From: Piezodorus guildinii
Lineage: Eukaryota > Arthropoda > Insecta > Hemiptera > Pentatomidae
DNA: 64,000 nucleotides
NCBI GenBank assembly: GCA_023052935.1
Contig: CM041294.1
Span: forward strand, 97,099,616 to 97,163,615
Reading direction: 5' to 3'
Shown one piece after another: positions 9,701-20,910 of this stretch. Below the pieces are notes generated by a model that saw only the letters and a program-made list of their open reading frames with translations, did no database searches and was not told the origin of the DNA. Each line of letters starts with the position of its first letter. Within the stretch, counting starts at the first letter, position 1. The translations under genes and the position numbers were made by a program.

Positions 9701-12700
9701 CCTAGGGAAAAATAATAAATTAAAATGGCCTATAGACATTTCAACAGAACAATAATGATTCATGCTTTTAGCAATTATTATATTTATTTTTTTAGGTTAT
9801 TTCCAAAATCTATTTAAAAAACTAAGAGTGATTAAGGGGTACCAAAAAACCACTCAATACAATATTAATATAATGGAAAACTATTTATATAATTTTTTTT
9901 TATAAAGATATTAAGATATCTATTGCAATGGCATTGACATATTTACAAACCTAATCAGTTAAATTAACAGTTATATTTTATTATGATAATAGGATAATAT
10001 TGTTTTATTTCTATTTCTTGCTGGAGGTCTAGATTTATTTTCTATGAATTCACTTTCCCTGATGATAGCTCACAACTTTGGGCTAACAAGTTGACAAATT
10101 TAATTAAATGTTTTTGGCTGATTTTTGAGTATTCTTTCTCCAAAATACTTTCTTAGTAATTCAATATAGTTAGAATATTTAATATCCCTTCAAGAAAATG
10201 ATTTACCCAAGAACAATTAAGACAATTTTGGTAGTATAACCATTTTGGAAAACTTTACAGGAATTATAATAATCTCTCATAAATTCATTTATTTGATAAT
10301 TTTGCTTTAAAATCTAGAATTATTTATTAATATTTTATGGAGGGAAATGTTTTAGTATTTATTGAAATATTTTTTACCTACAGGGAAAAGAGCCCTGTAG
10401 TAGTAGAACATTTTAAGATTCTACCTTTCCTTTCAGTTGAATCACCACATAAATCTTATTTCTTTGGACAACGAATATAAAAAAAAAAAAATTAAAACTA
10501 CTGAATTACCTGAAGGGCAGTAAGTATGTTGGCGAGGGCTTGGCCGTAGGTGTCGTGGCAATGGACGGCCAACTTCTTGACGGGGACCACTTTGGACACT
10601 TCCTCCAACATGGCCAACATGCTTCCTGGAGTACCAACGCCGATCGTATCTCCCAGCGATATCTCATAGCATCCGCTATCATACAATACTTTGGCAACCT
10701 GCAAAGATATCAAGTAATTTTTTATCACCAATTAGTTCAAATTGCGAACAGTATTTATTTATTAATATATATTATTTATAGTATTTATTAGTCCAAATAT
10801 GATATTTGGAAGATATCATATTATTCGGGATCATTATCTTAACATAAAATTAAATAAGTGCTGAGAAAAATAAGCCATCTTCTTCAACTGTCATCAAAAC
10901 TTCATAAATTCAATACTTATAAATAAATCAATAAATAGTTTATAACACAACATGGGCATACTTTGTTAAATATACAAGCTAGCATTATAATCATTATCTA
11001 AACAGTTTGAAACTAATCAAGAATAAAAATTTATCGATAGAAATACTAGTGATGACTTAATATGACCACTTAGATGGCTCAACATCTATACAATATTAAA
11101 AGTAGTTTAATAATTTATTCCACAAAAATTAATGTTATTACAAAAATAATTAACTTTATGATAAGAGAAAGTAAAAAGAATCAGAATCATAATACATAAC
11201 AATGGAGTTTAGTTGACTGTTGAGAATATTAGATGAGGAAGATGGTTGGGGGTTATGTCTCGAAAAAAATCCACACTAATAAGTAATACCTATTTTAATT
11301 GTGTACCGACAACATTTCTGCCTACATTATGGGCCTTCATCAGAGCTAAGAGAAACAAGTTAAAAAAGAATACAATTAGAAAATTAATAATAAGTTAGCT
11401 ACAATAATATGATGACAGTAATACAATTTGGGAACAAATATAAAATCAAATGAAAATGATAATATGATGACAGTAATAAAGTATGGAAACAAACATAAAA
11501 TGATAATATTGCAATGAGAATATTTGAAGACTATAAAGAGAAACTAAGCAATAATTAAAAGAAGAAAAATATGTGAACAATTAAATTTTTTAATATGAGC
11601 AATTTTGAAGTTATAATAGATATTTATATACTACCCTCAAATTTCATCTAACTTATTATTATTTTCTAATTGCGTTGGTTGTTATCTTGTTTCTCTTAGC
11701 CCTGATGAAGGCCCACAATGTAGGTCGAAATGTCGGCACACAATTACAATAGGTATTACTTATCAGTATGTATTTTTTTGATGACCGCACCTCTAACCAT
11801 CTTCCTCATCAGAATAATAATAGAGTATTTACATAATAAGGTAAAATAATATGTAATGCTTACGTGAGCTACCGCTTTGGGAGAAACGTAACCTTCGTAA
11901 GGACAGCCACAGACACAGGAGACGTAACCTCTCACCTTAATACCTTTCCCTAGCGCAGCAGATATTACTTCCTTGAACCTCGACAGGCTCTCTTCGACAG
12001 AACAGTTTATATTCTTCTTACTGAAGCTCTCCGAAGCAGAACCAAAGACGGCGATCTCTTTGGCACCAGCTTCAACCTGGAAAATACTTGATGCTAACTG
12101 ATGTGCAATGAAAAGATGCAGTAACCATAACGACAAACTCGAGGTCACTATATCTCTTTACTTGACAAGGGAGGGTAGATTACACACAGAGCCAAAGGCA
12201 AGTATACGAACACACAGTCTTTAGCGAAATATACTTTAAATTAATTTAAACTTGTAGCTCTACAACTCATGAAGGGTCTCGGATTTGGTACTAATTGTGA
12301 TTCATACTGTTTCACAGCCAACTGTTGTGCATGGAAGTGATTAGGCCTAAATCACGCTCAGGTGCCAGGTTTTCCCCCAATTTTGGGTATCCACTTTATA
12401 GAAGCTGGGTGTACCCCATGAGGGTCTCCAAACCCTTGGGTCACTTCATGGCTCAAATAACAAAATAAATAATTCTGCCTCAGCCGGGATTCGAACCTAG
12501 GACCCGGAGAACAGTAGCCTAATGCTCTATCCACTAGACCATGCCGCTCTCTTAAATTAAATTAATTATTTATTTAGTGGCGTTTTGCGAAAACAACTCA
12601 TAGTAATTGATGAAACGGATGGACTATATTGAGAACTCAATTTTTGTTTATGAAGTGAATTATTTCGATACATATCCTTTTGAAAGGAGAATCGAATCAA

Positions 12701-14048
12701 AAATGGTGGTTCTCTTTCATTTTGAATTGTATCCTAGTTACAATAAACGTCAATTGTTAAGAATCATTTCAACGAGAAGGACGACTTTAACTTTAACTTT
12801 AATAAAAAAATTAAAACAGTCCTTAAATTATGAAAATCAGGCATATCCTTTGAAACAGTAAATTAGTCCTTTTCGTGCGTAAATTATCTGATAGAATTTA
12901 TTGCATGAATATTTTCAATGCTTATTTTTTAAAGATTTTTTATAAGTAAAAGAAAATTAGAAACTACAAAACCAATTATAATTAACAACAAATATTGAAC
13001 ATTTATCTGGTTAGAAATAAATAAATAAATAAATACATATATATAAAACAACAATTATCTTGACAATAGCTTATCAGTTAATGAGCTCAATATTTTCAAG
13101 CAATAGATTATTCTTTATTTATGCAGACAGTAAATGATTGCAAATGAAGAATAATATTACCAAAATGGAAATTTTAAGAGTCAAATTCACTCTGCAAAGA
13201 TCATTTAATTTATTATATATTAAATACAACAGATGTTAAAAAAAAACAGCTGCTCCAATTGAGAATAATAAAGAGTGATAAGGTATGGTTCCTGAGTGTG
13301 TAATTATTTAATAGTATTAAACAGATATAATATTGGCGACGATGGATAAATTTAAATCAAAAGTGCAGTTTGTAAAGGTCAGCTTACAAGGCTGGAGAAG
13401 TTATTACAAGAATCTCAAGAATCGTCACTATCAACTGAGGAAATAAATTATTATTGTGAAAGGTTAAGAGAAATAAAGAACAAATTTCACGAAGTTCAAG
13501 TAATTGAAGAAAATACTATTATATATTAAATACAACAGATGTTAAATAAAAACAGCTGTTCGAATTGCAAGAATAATAAAGAGTGATAATGATAAGTGAT
13601 ATATATGGTTCCTCAGTGTGTAATTATTTAATAAATTTAAGCATATTTATATAATTGAATACTATTTAGCCAAATTATCAGCAATATTATAATCCGTTTT
13701 TGTGCAATTGTATTATCTTTTATTTTCGATCATTTGGTTGGTGTACAAATACATTTCACCTGCTTGTACAAAAAAAAAAAATTTTATGCTAACTGATATG
13801 GAATGAAAAAATACAGTAACCACACTGAAAAAAGATTGGAAGGTAAGTGTACAGCCTAAAAGGTAAGATAGATTATGCAAATGGTGATACGTACGGCAGC
13901 CTCAAGGCCTTTCAGGTTGGGAACTAACACCGGGTAAGAAACAGCTTCTTCCAAATTCAACCTCGCCATGATTTCTTTGTGATCAGCCATTTGCGGTACC
14001 CATTTTGGTGAAACAAAACTGAAAATATAAATTGTTTTCTATATTGAA

Positions 14049-14129
<81 letters not shown>

Positions 14130-17100
14130 AAAAATATAAAAAATAACATAAATTATAAAACAGATACAAAGAACCTTAGTTCTCACTATGCAGATGCAAT
14201 AGGAAAGTTAAAATTGTAAACCTCACATTATTGACCTATATTTAGGGATAAATCAGTGTGTACTTTCTACAGTAAATAGGAAGACCCTAATCCATAAGGA
14301 GCCAAAGAATATGTGAGTTTAGATGGGTATTGTTCCTTGGTGGTAATTTAAAAGAAAAACAATTTTAACATAAATTATTGACAAAATTTTGTTTAAAAAT
14401 GGATATTTTAATTTTTAAACAACTCAGGTAAATATAATTTTTATGTAACATTGTTATGTATATTTTTAATTAGTATATAAAATAGTTATCTTTTGATGTT
14501 AGTTGATAATATGTTGATGTATTTTAGTGAGTCCTGATGATGGGAAAGACCCTCGAAACGTTGATTCGTTTAAAGTTTATTGAAATAAACTGTTTTTGGA
14601 AGACTTAGAAACCGACTAATTAGTTAATAACTTGTATCAACTATATAATCAAATTTTTTATAATTATAATTTTAATAATTTGATTTTGCAGCAATTCATA
14701 AATTAATTAGTTCACTCAGAATAATCAGGGTGATTGGTCACATAATCATAATCATGTGCTAATTGATTCTAAAGATATTTGAATAAAAAAAAAAAAAAAA
14801 TTGTCTTGTGAGTCTAAGGGTGATGTAATGGCAGAAGCATGGCTGTGATGTGACAGACACAACGCACGTTCATGATCACTAGATTGAACTAATAGGAAGG
14901 TCACTCAGCTCAGAAGTTATGTACGGTGGAAATCAGATTTAAATGTTAAAAACTAAAGACAAAACTCTTATTTAGTAAGATAGTACACTAAAATTATTTT
15001 AATATAAATTAATAATATTAAAGAGTATACTAATTATGAATAAAAGATTTAAAGCTTTCTCTTTTTTACTTTTTACATTAATAAATCCTTAATAACATTT
15101 TGAGGTATTTTATGCCTCATTTTCAGATTAATTCTTTATGTCTACTCAAAATTGTTTTTACTAAAAAAATACCTTTGATACATTTTATCTTTTATTCATA
15201 ATAAGTATACTCAATATTAGTAATTTATATTAAAAAACATAAATAATTAATCTGAAGATGAGACATAAAATACCTCGAAACGTTATTAAGGATTTATTAA
15301 TGTAAAAATTAATAAAAAGAATATATAATAAAAATAGGTTAATTGGAAGAATGCAATTTGATAATAAATAATTAGTAGGTTCCTAAATCTTCCAAAACAG
15401 TTTATTACACATAAACTTTAAAACGAGTCAACCTTTCGAAGGCCTTCCCCATCATCAGGACTCACTAAAATACAACAAATTATCAATAAACATTATAAAA
15501 TAACTTTTACTTTCACTTAACTATATATAAAATATATAGTAAGGGAAAGTATTGCGATTGAGAAAATTTTCTAATTCCAGTTTTCGACGGAAATACACGT
15601 TTTAGGGTCTCCTGCGTCCAAATGACAAAGTCCCGCAAAAAGGTCTGTGTGTGTTTGTGGTAACTCCCAGGCAAAAATGAAAAGTCTTATGAAATTGAAA
15701 TTTAATTTTTAAGACAAGCATACGCCTGAGATGTTGCAAAAACGTTTTCATTAAAATCAGCTGACCAGAAGATGTACTTCATACCATGCATTTTGCACCT
15801 TTTTATGATTTTCACAAAAACGGCTCAAACGATTTTGATTAAGCTCTATATATTGATGTAAATTTTGATTGGCTTTAATGTGATGTAGAATTCTGATTGA
15901 AATAGTTTGACAGGGCTTAAATGCCGATATTTTTAAGTTTCTTCCTCTAAAGTACATCATATTACAATCCAATTTAAATAATTCTTTAACAATTTATATT
16001 TCCTTTCTAAATTTGTTTAAAATCCTTGAATCGATATAAATGACGGAGGTAAGTGAAAGTCTTATGTTGAGTGTACCAGACTTTTTTATATAGTAATTAA
16101 AATCATTATCAAAAAAATATATATAAATATATATATATTTACCTGAAGGTCATTTAAAAATTAAAATATTATCCATTTTGAATTAAAATTTTGTCAATAC
16201 TCTATGTCATTAAAATTGTTTTGTTATTTTAATTAACACTAAGGACAATGATCCATCTAAACTGACATATTTTGATACACCTACAATTTCGAAAAAAAAA
16301 AAAAAAAAAGTTATAATAGAAAAATGATGGAATCTATATATATATTAACAAAAATGTAAAAGATACCATAAATTATAAAACAGATTCAAAGCACCTTAGT
16401 TCTCACTGTGCAGCTGCAATAGGGAAGTTGACATTGTAAATCTTACCTTGTTGACCTATATTTAATAATAAATCAGTGTGTCAGTGTGTACTTTCTACAA
16501 TAAATAGGATGACCCTAATCCATTAGGGGCTAAAGAATATGGCAGTTTAGATATATGATTTTCCTTAGTGTTAAATTAAAAAACAAAAACAAATTTAATG
16601 ACATAAATCATTGACAAAATTTTAATGCAAAATGGAAAATATTTTAATTTTTAATTGACTTTCAGGTAAATATAAATTTTAGGTAACATTGTAATATATA
16701 TTTTTGATAATGATTTCAATTAGTACATAAAAAAGTTATTTTATAACATTAATTGATAATTTGTTGATGTATTTTAGGTGAGTCCTGATGATGGGGAAGG
16801 CCCCTAAAACGTTGACTCGTTTTATAGTTTATGTGTAATAAACTGTTTTTGGAAGATTTAGGAACATTCTAATTATTTATTAATAAAAATAAGAGAAAGT
16901 TCCAAATCTTTTATTCATAATAAGTATACTTTTCACTATTAGTAATTGATATTAAAATAATAATAATAATATGGAAGTGGAACACCATATGGGAAGAGCA
17001 AGAAGGACATTAAATATAGAACTAAAAACAATCTTGTGTAGACATAAAGAATTAATCTGAAGATGAGGCATAAAATACTTCGAAATGTTATTAAGGATTT

Positions 17101-18980
17101 ATTAATGTAAAAATTAATACAAATAAAAGAAAGTTCCAAATAGTTTATTCCTAAACTTATTTCAATTTATAAACTCCATTAAAAAGACAAACATGAAACA
17201 AATGATTATCATATTAAGTCTGCAATAGGCAAAAATATTATTTCCACTCGTAGTTTGTTAAGAAATAAAATTTGTGTGATAGCAATATATATTATTACTA
17301 TAGCTAAATATATAAAAACTTTAACCAATTCGACGAATGAAAGGCCTTGGGTTCAGTACATAGTTATTCATACTGTACCTAGGTCAGTGTTATGGTTACA
17401 TCATGCTTTCCCAAATTTTTGAGTAGCCACTGGGTGGATCCTCTTACACATTTTGGTTTATTATTTTCAATAATTAACCTTAGTAATCGATCAAAAAAAA
17501 AAATCCTCCCCCCCTTCAAAATTTGAGGAATTACGTTTTAAGATGCGTAGAATCCAAATAACAAATACAAAATAATCCGCTTCTCCTAATTAATCACTAA
17601 ATAAATAACAATTTTTTGCTGTTAGTGTTAATTTATAGAGAATTAAATTTTTTACAAAATGAAAAAAGAATCATTGAAATTGGTTAAGAACTGACAGAGA
17701 TATAGCGTTTTTAAATCAGCAGTAGTGATAGGCCATTATCGTTTGAATTAGTGCTTTTCATATTACTTAATTGCCTATCAACAGCTATATAAACAGTTAT
17801 ACCCTAATATTATTATTTGGAAATAATGAACCATTGTGTAATAATTTGCATTTTTTTTAATTTAATGATATACAATGTATTTTATATGACAAACTACCTA
17901 CTTAGATGAATGAAACAAACTTACTTGCTATTTAAGAATTACTTTATCTGATTTTCTTTTCTTTTTAAATTTCCATATTTATGAATGATCTAAAGTTAAG
18001 ATGAAAAGGAGGAAAATATTAAAAAATAAAACCGATTTAAACGGAAAAATAAAGTTCTTTTTTTTAACCAGGAAATGAGAGAGTTTTCAAGAAAACCAAA
18101 AAGCATTAAAAAATAAAAACAATTGAGATTTAAATACCATTTCAAAAGTAAGATTATGCATGATTGCTCATAACTTTATTTATAAAAAACATCATTACAA
18201 AATCAGAATAAAAATAAATAACAATTGATGAGAGAAAACTTTTAAATAAAGAACATAATGAGGAAGTTATCATAATTTTTCTAAACTAATTTATGTGAAT
18301 TCAAAATTAATAAAAACCTTGTGACTTCTATTGTACTAAGTCCCGCTTCTGTTAACTTTTTGATCAGATCTATTTTGGTTTCAGTTCCTACTTGCATAGG
18401 CTCATTTTGCAAACCGTCCCTGGGGCCGACTTCAACAACTTTCACATGATTTGGTAACTTGCTTTGTAATGTTTCCTGCAAAAAAACAAAAAAGAAACCA
18501 CATTATAAAAACAAAACAGGAAAAACAAAGAAATAAAATTACAGTCAAACAACCATAAAGGTTATGACAGGTACCACTGTCAAGGACAAAGTTATAGTAA
18601 ACACAAGGCTGTAAACAACCAATGCAAATAAAAGGACATATCCTAAGTAAAGTAAATAAATCTATACATAATATATACATATATTGAAAATATAAGCAAT
18701 GCCATGCTAAACCTTTATAAAATACTGGAATGTTTAGGGTGTGAATTTTAGAGCATTTTAAACAAATTAAATCAAATCAATAGCATGCAATATGTTGTGA
18801 ATAGTAAATGATAAAAAAACAAAGCATAGATAAGTAGATATAAATTTAATTAAAGGCATAAATTTTAAGTGGGTAAGAATTGAAAGTAAAATTATGATCA
18901 ACTACCTGTTTAAAAGCGGTTGTCTTAGAAATGACAGAAGAACAAGCATGCTTAATTGATTTGTAAAGAATGTCCAACAT
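6528..18980 (-). CDS. HMGCL: Hydroxymethylglutaryl-CoA lyase, mitochondrial (six exons)
   Basis: Cleaves HMG-CoA to acetyl-CoA and acetoacetate, the last step of leucine breakdown and ketogenesis, in the mitochondrial matrix. Exons are 18980-18906, 18475-18318, 14018-13895, 12076-11864, 10698-10510 and 6758-6528. All introns are GT/AG and the phases close without adjustment to give 329 residues (human 325). Catalytic residues are present: Arg44 in [10 protein letters not shown], His236/His238 in AVHCHDTYG and Cys269 in the [14 protein letters not shown] signature. All sit at a constant +3 offset from the human numbers, so no internal indel separates them. The first 25 residues are basic and hydroxylated with no acidic residue after Asp3, fitting a targeting peptide. 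The C-terminus is IGDRL, not the CKL peroxisomal signal of vertebrates. Introns hold many repeats but no broken coding exon was seen. Confidence 0.95.
6759..10509 (-). other. HMGCL intron 5, no gene seen
   Basis: AT-rich intron of 3.75 kb. The only structures noted are two 17-base TAGTYGCTATCAACGAT repeats near 9052-9098, and near 7811 a CTGAAGATGGCTGAAAT block resembling the GAAACGT-type motif of other repeats. No coding region or identifiable element. Confidence 0.6.
10510..10698 (-). CDS. HMGCL: HMGCL exon 5 (metal-binding His pair)
   Basis: Sixty-three codons, phase 0 at both ends: [20 protein letters not shown], then [20 protein letters not shown]. The two histidines of HCHD bind the divalent metal. 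GTAATT donor. Confidence 0.95.
11228..11818. repeat. Foldback element with about 120-bp inverted ends
   Basis: Bases about 11228-11360 recur in reverse complement at about 11690-11818. Shared blocks are GATGAGGAAGATGGTT, TAAGTAATACCTATT, TAATTGTGTRCCGACA and GGGCCTTCATCAG. Each end contains CTGATGAAGGCCCA...GAAATGTCGGCA. The interior (about 330 bp) is AT-rich and non-coding. A single related end lies at 33065-33190. It is inside HMGCL intron 4 and runs into sequence close to exon 4. Confidence 0.8.
11864..12076 (-). CDS. HMGCL: HMGCL exon 4
   Basis: Seventy-one codons, phase 0 at both ends. [18 protein letters not shown], then [11 protein letters not shown], then [15 protein letters not shown] and SPKAVAH, before a GTAAGC donor. 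These are core TIM-barrel strands of the lyase. Confidence 0.94.
12245..12555 (-). repeat. tRNA-derived SINE, family S
   Basis: On the minus strand the head reads GGCATGGTCTAGTGGATAGA (A box) and TAGGTTCGAATCCCGG (B box, complement near 12486-12498). A roughly 200-bp body with CCCAATTTTGGGTATCC-type text and a tail AGACCCTTCATGAG follow. A plus-strand relative lies at 45391-45672, and a body fragment at 17340-17455. The head resembles an Asp/Glu-type tRNA but is followed by SINE body, so it is not a tRNA gene. Confidence 0.8.
13206..13640 (+). mobile_element. BEL/Pao LTR retrotransposon remnant
   Basis: Direct repeats of about 110 bp (13206-13320 and 13512-13640) share TTAAATACAACAGATGTTA, AATAATAAAGAGTGATAA and CAGTGTGTAATTATTTAATA. 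They flank about 190 bp. Just after repeat 1 is ATTGGCGACGATGG, a primer-binding-site-like start, then a gag N-terminus: [12 protein letters not shown], a one-base slip, then [20 protein letters not shown] and [20 protein letters not shown]. The QLTRL...L..RL..I..KF..VQ..IEE pattern is typical of BEL/Pao gag starts. All remaining gag-pol is deleted. Confidence 0.65.
13895..14018 (-). CDS. HMGCL: HMGCL exon 3
   Basis: TTTTCAG acceptor, then [18 protein letters not shown] through NLKGLEAA, and a GTACGT donor. Matches the family segment after VTS. The acceptor is only about 30 bp from a long (TA)n tract at 14049. Confidence 0.92.
14049..14125. repeat. (TA)n microsatellite
   Basis: About 38 TA units, about 30 bp from the HMGCL exon 3 acceptor on the intron side. 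Confidence 0.95.
14126..14640 (+). repeat. Dispersed repeat B, copy 1
   Basis: Matches 16345-16880 in direct orientation: AAATTATAAAACAGAT, CCTTAGTTCTCACT, TTGACCTATATTTA, AAATCAGTGTGT and CCCTAATCCAT blocks. It ends in GAGTCCTGATGATGGG, then CTCGAAACGTTGA and AATAAACTGTTTTTGGAAGA. Non-coding. Divergence between the copies is perhaps 15%. Confidence 0.8.
15065..15310. repeat. Foldback element, about 60-bp inverted ends
   Basis: TTACATTAATAAATCCTTAA at about 15073 recurs as its complement near 15285-15304. Both arms carry the ATTAATCTGAAGATGAGRCA ...ACCTCGAAACGTTATTAAGG motif. A related copy lies at 16890-17125. Confidence 0.75.
15355..15510 (-). repeat. Inverted fragment of repeat B end
   Basis: The reverse complement matches the 3' end of repeat B (14510-14640): CTTCCAAAACAGTTTATT, AACGAGTCAACCTTTCG, CCATCATCAGGACTCAC. 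Confidence 0.8.
15511..16090 (+). repeat. Repeat family A, copy 3
   Basis: Begins TTTACTTTCACTTAAC, contains AAGTCCCGCAAAAAGGTCTG followed by TGTGTGTTTGTGG, and ends GACGGAGGTAAGTGAAAGTC and ACCAGAC. About 0.58 kb, shorter than copy 2. Confidence 0.8.
16345..16880 (+). repeat. Dispersed repeat B, copy 2
   Basis: Second copy of the 14126-14640 repeat, ending GAGTCCTGATGATGGGGAAG, CCCCTAAAACGTTGAC and AATAAACTGTTTTTGGAAGA. With the foldback element and the family A copy, most of HMGCL intron 2 consists of repeats. Confidence 0.8.
16890..17125. repeat. Foldback-related copy
   Basis: Shares ATTCATAATAAGTATAC, TAGTAATTKATATT and CTGAAGATGAGGCATAAAAT with the element at 15065-15310, but its left arm is different. 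Confidence 0.6.
17340..17455 (-). repeat. SINE family S, body fragment
   Basis: Reverse complement carries CCCAGTGGCTACTC, then AGTATGAATAACTATGTACT and GAACCCAAGGCCTTTCAT, matching the 3' body of the SINEs at 12245 and 45391. The tRNA head is missing. Confidence 0.55.
18318..18475 (-). CDS. HMGCL: HMGCL exon 2 (catalytic Arg)
   Basis: Follows a TTTTTTTGCAG acceptor. Encodes the [15 protein letters not shown] strand and loop with the catalytic arginine and metal-binding aspartate. Ends in GTCACAAG before a weak GTTTTT donor. The split codon AG|T restores Ser in VTSF. Confidence 0.92.
18906..18980 (-). CDS. HMGCL: HMGCL exon 1 (mitochondrial presequence)
   Basis: Twenty-five codons from the first ATG after an in-frame stop (about 19020), beginning [16 protein letters not shown] and ending TTAFKQ. 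A GTAGTT donor follows. It joins in phase 0 to exon 2 at ETLQSKLP. No alignment to a conserved protein part is possible here. The support is phase, donor, composition and final length. Confidence 0.65.
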
Positions 18981-20300
18981 ATCAGATGAAACAGATGGCA
19001 AAGCAAACACTAGTAATAATCACAAAATTAAGTAAAGAACTGCAACAATCACAAAAGACAACTGCCACTGATTTGTGAGACACAATTCAATGGCTGCCCA
19101 CTCTTGCCTGGTTATATCTCTACTGAAGTCTGTCAGAGACCAGGCCTGAACCTAGCCTAATCTCCCCACCACATCTCAATACCCATAACCAAATAACACA
19201 CTTCAAATAGCAAAAATTTAGAATAATATCTAGAAATACTAAAAGGATAAATAGGGCAGAATAAATATGGAAGTATTTAAAATTAAAATGAGAAAACAAT
19301 TAAGTCAACTACAAATAAAGTCAAATCAAAGCAAACTGAAAAAGATAAAATATATTATTTCATATGAATTACTATTAAAACATTAACGTAAGCAATAGCA
19401 TTATTTTAATTATCATGATATTACATCACTATGTTTAAAAGCAATATAAAATGCTAATAACAATTCAGTGTTAAAATATGTTAAAAATTAATTACTTAAA
19501 CAAAATTAAGATTATTCCTACTTATAGCCAATACTGGATAGTATTTTAATTGAAAATTATGAAAATGTCGTTAATTATAATGGAAATATCATGTCAAATT
19601 AAATGTACTTAACACTTACATACAGTGTATGCAAATATCTGGTGACATTTTTCTGTGGAAGAATCCTCTCTGCTTTAATAAGAAATTGAAATAGAACCAT
19701 GGCTATTCCTAAGGTTCCATAAAATGGTTAAAATAGTAACTTATTGTGTAATATTAAAATTATCATTATATGGTTTATCAAAGTCAGTGATAAGGTTAGT
19801 TAGGTAAGGAGGGGACGGTGTCCCACTCTCTCTTCCTCTATCTCAACTACACTTTTTCTTTGAAGGAATTTTTTTTAAATTATATAATTTTTAATTATGA
19901 AAATTGCTATGTAACAATTCTATTATCATTGTATTTATATATCATAATTTTTTGGAAATTATACAAAAACAGTTAACTATATTCCTTTTATAAAAAGGAA
20001 AAATATGGTACTGTTACAGTTAGTAATAGTTATTTTCAAACACCAAATTTTTATTTATTGTACTTTTTTCGCCCCTATTATGAAGATATATTATTTATTA
20101 TATATGTTTTAAAGATAAATCAATGATTGTCAGTTATTCTGTAGCAGTAAAATTTGATTTTGTAAAAGCAACAAGTATCTATAATCCCAGTTTCCTAACA
20201 AAACAGCAACTGATACAACTTTCATACTCATTAATTTATAAAATAATAATAATTCTATTTCTTATCATATTCCTAACTTATATTTTGGTTTAGTATTTGT
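18981..20300. other. Upstream region of HMGCL, no gene seen
   Basis: AT-rich sequence 5' of the proposed HMGCL start. The promoter should lie here but no core element can be assigned. No coding region or identifiable repeat. Confidence 0.4.
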
Positions 20301-20411
20301 ATGATATATTTTTTGGTCAATCCCCAGCCCTAGAGGCCGAAATGTTGCAAATTATAAAAATAAATTAATTTCTTTTTGGATTGGCCAAAAAATATATCTT
20401 ACAAATAATAA
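20293..20411. repeat. Small hairpin element (about 120 bp, 29-bp inverted ends)
   Basis: TTTGTATGATATATTTTTTG (about 20296) plus GTCAATCC is matched in reverse complement by GGATTGGCC and the AAAAAATATATCTTACAAAT block ending near 20408. The interior reads CAGCCCTAGAGGCCGAAATG, the same stem-plus-GAAAYGT motif as the palindrome at the left end. Confidence 0.7.
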
Positions 20412-20767
20412 TTGTTGGTTTTAACTAGCTCTAAAGTTGTTCTTGGGACAAATTTGGAATTTAAAATATGCTCATAAAAAGACGCTACTGGTGAAATTTA
20501 AGAATTTTTTTTTAAACAAGCAAACAGGTAAAAGTCTATTTGTATTATAAAATGTCATTTAAAGAAGTCTAGCTACCGTGCAAAGTGTCATATTAGTGAA
20601 AATAAAGTGGTAATAAGAATAAGATCCTTGGTGAGTTAGAAAAATGAAATAAAGTGGCTTGTATTAGTAAATATGTACAAAAAACGTTTACTTTTCTAAA
20701 TTTGTTTTCATTACTCATGATTCAAAAGTAAGTATTTTCAGTGAGACTAAAATTATAAAATTTAGAG

Positions 20768-20863
20768 AAAAAATCTGGTGCACGTAACACTCAACTTTCA
20801 CTTACCTCCGTTGTTAAAATAAATTTAAATAGTTTTTAGGAATTTTTAAATAGATTTTGAGAT

Positions 20864-20865
<2 letters not shown>
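20768..20865 (-). repeat. Repeat family A, copy 4 (left part)
   Basis: AATCTGGTGCACG and ACTTTCACTTACCTCCGTTG. The copy continues at 22667-22850 after a LINE insertion. The insertion duplicated ATTTTGAGATAA (20854-20865 and 22667-22678). Confidence 0.85.

Positions 20866-20910
<45 letters not shown>

Noticed and set aside
12477..12550. tRNA gene on the minus strand
   Set aside because: A and B boxes are good, but the acceptor stem is imperfect and the sequence continues into a SINE body shared with 45391-45672.
13957..14169. 70-codon minus-strand frame with an Ile-Tyr repeat
   Set aside because: Its middle is the (TA)n microsatellite. Only the part before 14018 is coding, as HMGCL exon 3 in this frame.
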